A stretch of 43,511 bases of DNA from CAZGVW01 sp964529265 (lineage in GTDB: Bacteria; Planctomycetota; Phycisphaerae; Phycisphaerales; UBA1924), in assembly GCA_964529265.1 (NCBI GenBank), contig CAZGVW010000158.1:1-43511 (forward strand). The letters run 5' to 3'. Shown piece by piece: positions 43,252-43,511 of this stretch. The notes below the pieces were generated by a model. It had not been told where the DNA came from. It searched no databases and worked only from the letters and a program-made list of their open reading frames with translations. Every line of letters begins with the position of its first letter. Position 1 is the stretch's first letter. The position numbers were made by a program, and so were the translations under genes.

Positions 43252-43511
43252 TCACTCGAGGTCGTCGCCCCGGTTGGGGTCGGCTGCTTCGTCGGGCGCG
43301 CGGTTGACGGGTTCGCGGCGGTCGGCTTCGGGGGCGGCGGCCATGTAGAGGGGGAGGTAGCGGTAGTAGACCTCGAGGGTAAGTGTGCAGATGGCGGTCT
43401 GGTAGACGCGTCCGCCGACGCGCGACCATTTGTCGGCGGGATCCCAGGAGCCGGCGGCGCGGCCATCGCGGCGATGCGTGGCGAGGAGTTGCGATTTCAT
43501 CGCCTCGTTCC
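43252..43511 (-). CDS. C-terminal fragment of a prenyltransferase/squalene-oxidase-repeat-like protein (partial)
   Basis: Only the last 86 residues are in the window; the frame is open at the right edge. The fragment reads MKSQLLATHRRDGRAAGSWD, then GGRVYQTAICTLTLEVYYRY and LPLY, a pattern I associate with the C-terminus of prenyltransferase/squalene-oxidase-repeat proteins of planctomycetes (alpha/alpha barrels). The final 25 residues are acidic and low-complexity. The call is by pattern on a short piece and the role of the full protein is unknown. Confidence 0.6.
   Translation of the reverse strand, partial: NEAMKSQLLATHRRDGRAAGSWDPADKWSRVGGRVYQTAICTLTLEVYYRYLPLYMAAAPEADRREPVNRAPDEAADPNRGDDLE

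Overview
The window is a gene-dense, very GC-rich bacterial segment. The best reading is a planctomycete, probably of the Phycisphaerae. That placement is an inference. It rests on three exported proteins ending in paired dockerin-like repeats (DxDGxVxxxDLxxLLxxWG type), a Hanks-type kinase beside a phosphatase, strongly G/C-biased third codon positions, and a terminal fragment resembling the C-terminus of planctomycete prenyltransferase/squalene-oxidase-repeat proteins. No rRNA, tRNA, CRISPR array or intact insertion sequence was seen.

Layout. At 0.4-5.7 kb, on the minus strand, lie an exported cyclophilin, two paralogous secreted matrixin-like metalloproteases and an exported beta-rich protein, the last three with dockerin tails. 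At 5.9-10.2 kb are an M14 carboxypeptidase coupled to a PlsC-like acyltransferase, a divergent AraC regulator and a sulfotransferase. At 10.6-14.1 kb is carB, without carA. At 14.2-15.9 kb is a small apparent metal-handling cluster: a Cys-rich exported peptide, an HMA-domain lipoprotein and an outer-membrane beta-barrel. At 15.9-18.7 kb are a membrane protein, a LEA-like lipoprotein, NAD(P)HX dehydratase and an unknown gene with an apparent ATC start. At 18.8-23.6 kb is a minus-strand mnmE/yidC/phosphoesterase group. At 24-27.4 kb are two overlapping clpP genes, two lipoproteins and an amidase-fold protein that has lost its zinc ligands. At 27.6-29.7 kb a Ser/Thr kinase and a PPP-like phosphatase sit behind a pentanucleotide repeat. 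At 29.7-31.6 kb is a RloA/RloB (AbiL-like) defence pair of atypical base composition. At 31.8-33.5 kb is a palindrome-rich, mostly non-coding stretch. At 33.5-43.5 kb are a LuxR-type regulator, a class IV aminotransferase with a GNAT enzyme, dnaE, an ALDH7-like dehydrogenase and the terminal fragment.

Three cross-cutting signals stand out. First, six genes show a TAnnnT hexamer exactly 6 nt before the start codon, the expected geometry of leaderless mRNAs, and one of these starts at ATC. Second, short GC-rich repeats (a GGAAnCCCC nonamer, several palindromes, GCAGAGG tracts) recur between genes, and some lie in frame inside dnaE, a regulator and a hypothetical gene. Third, kinase/phosphatase and RloAB are each compact two-gene modules, placed convergently 12 nt apart.

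Most of the rest is housekeeping: pyrimidine/arginine precursor supply, tRNA modification, membrane protein insertion, proteolysis, metabolite repair and replication.
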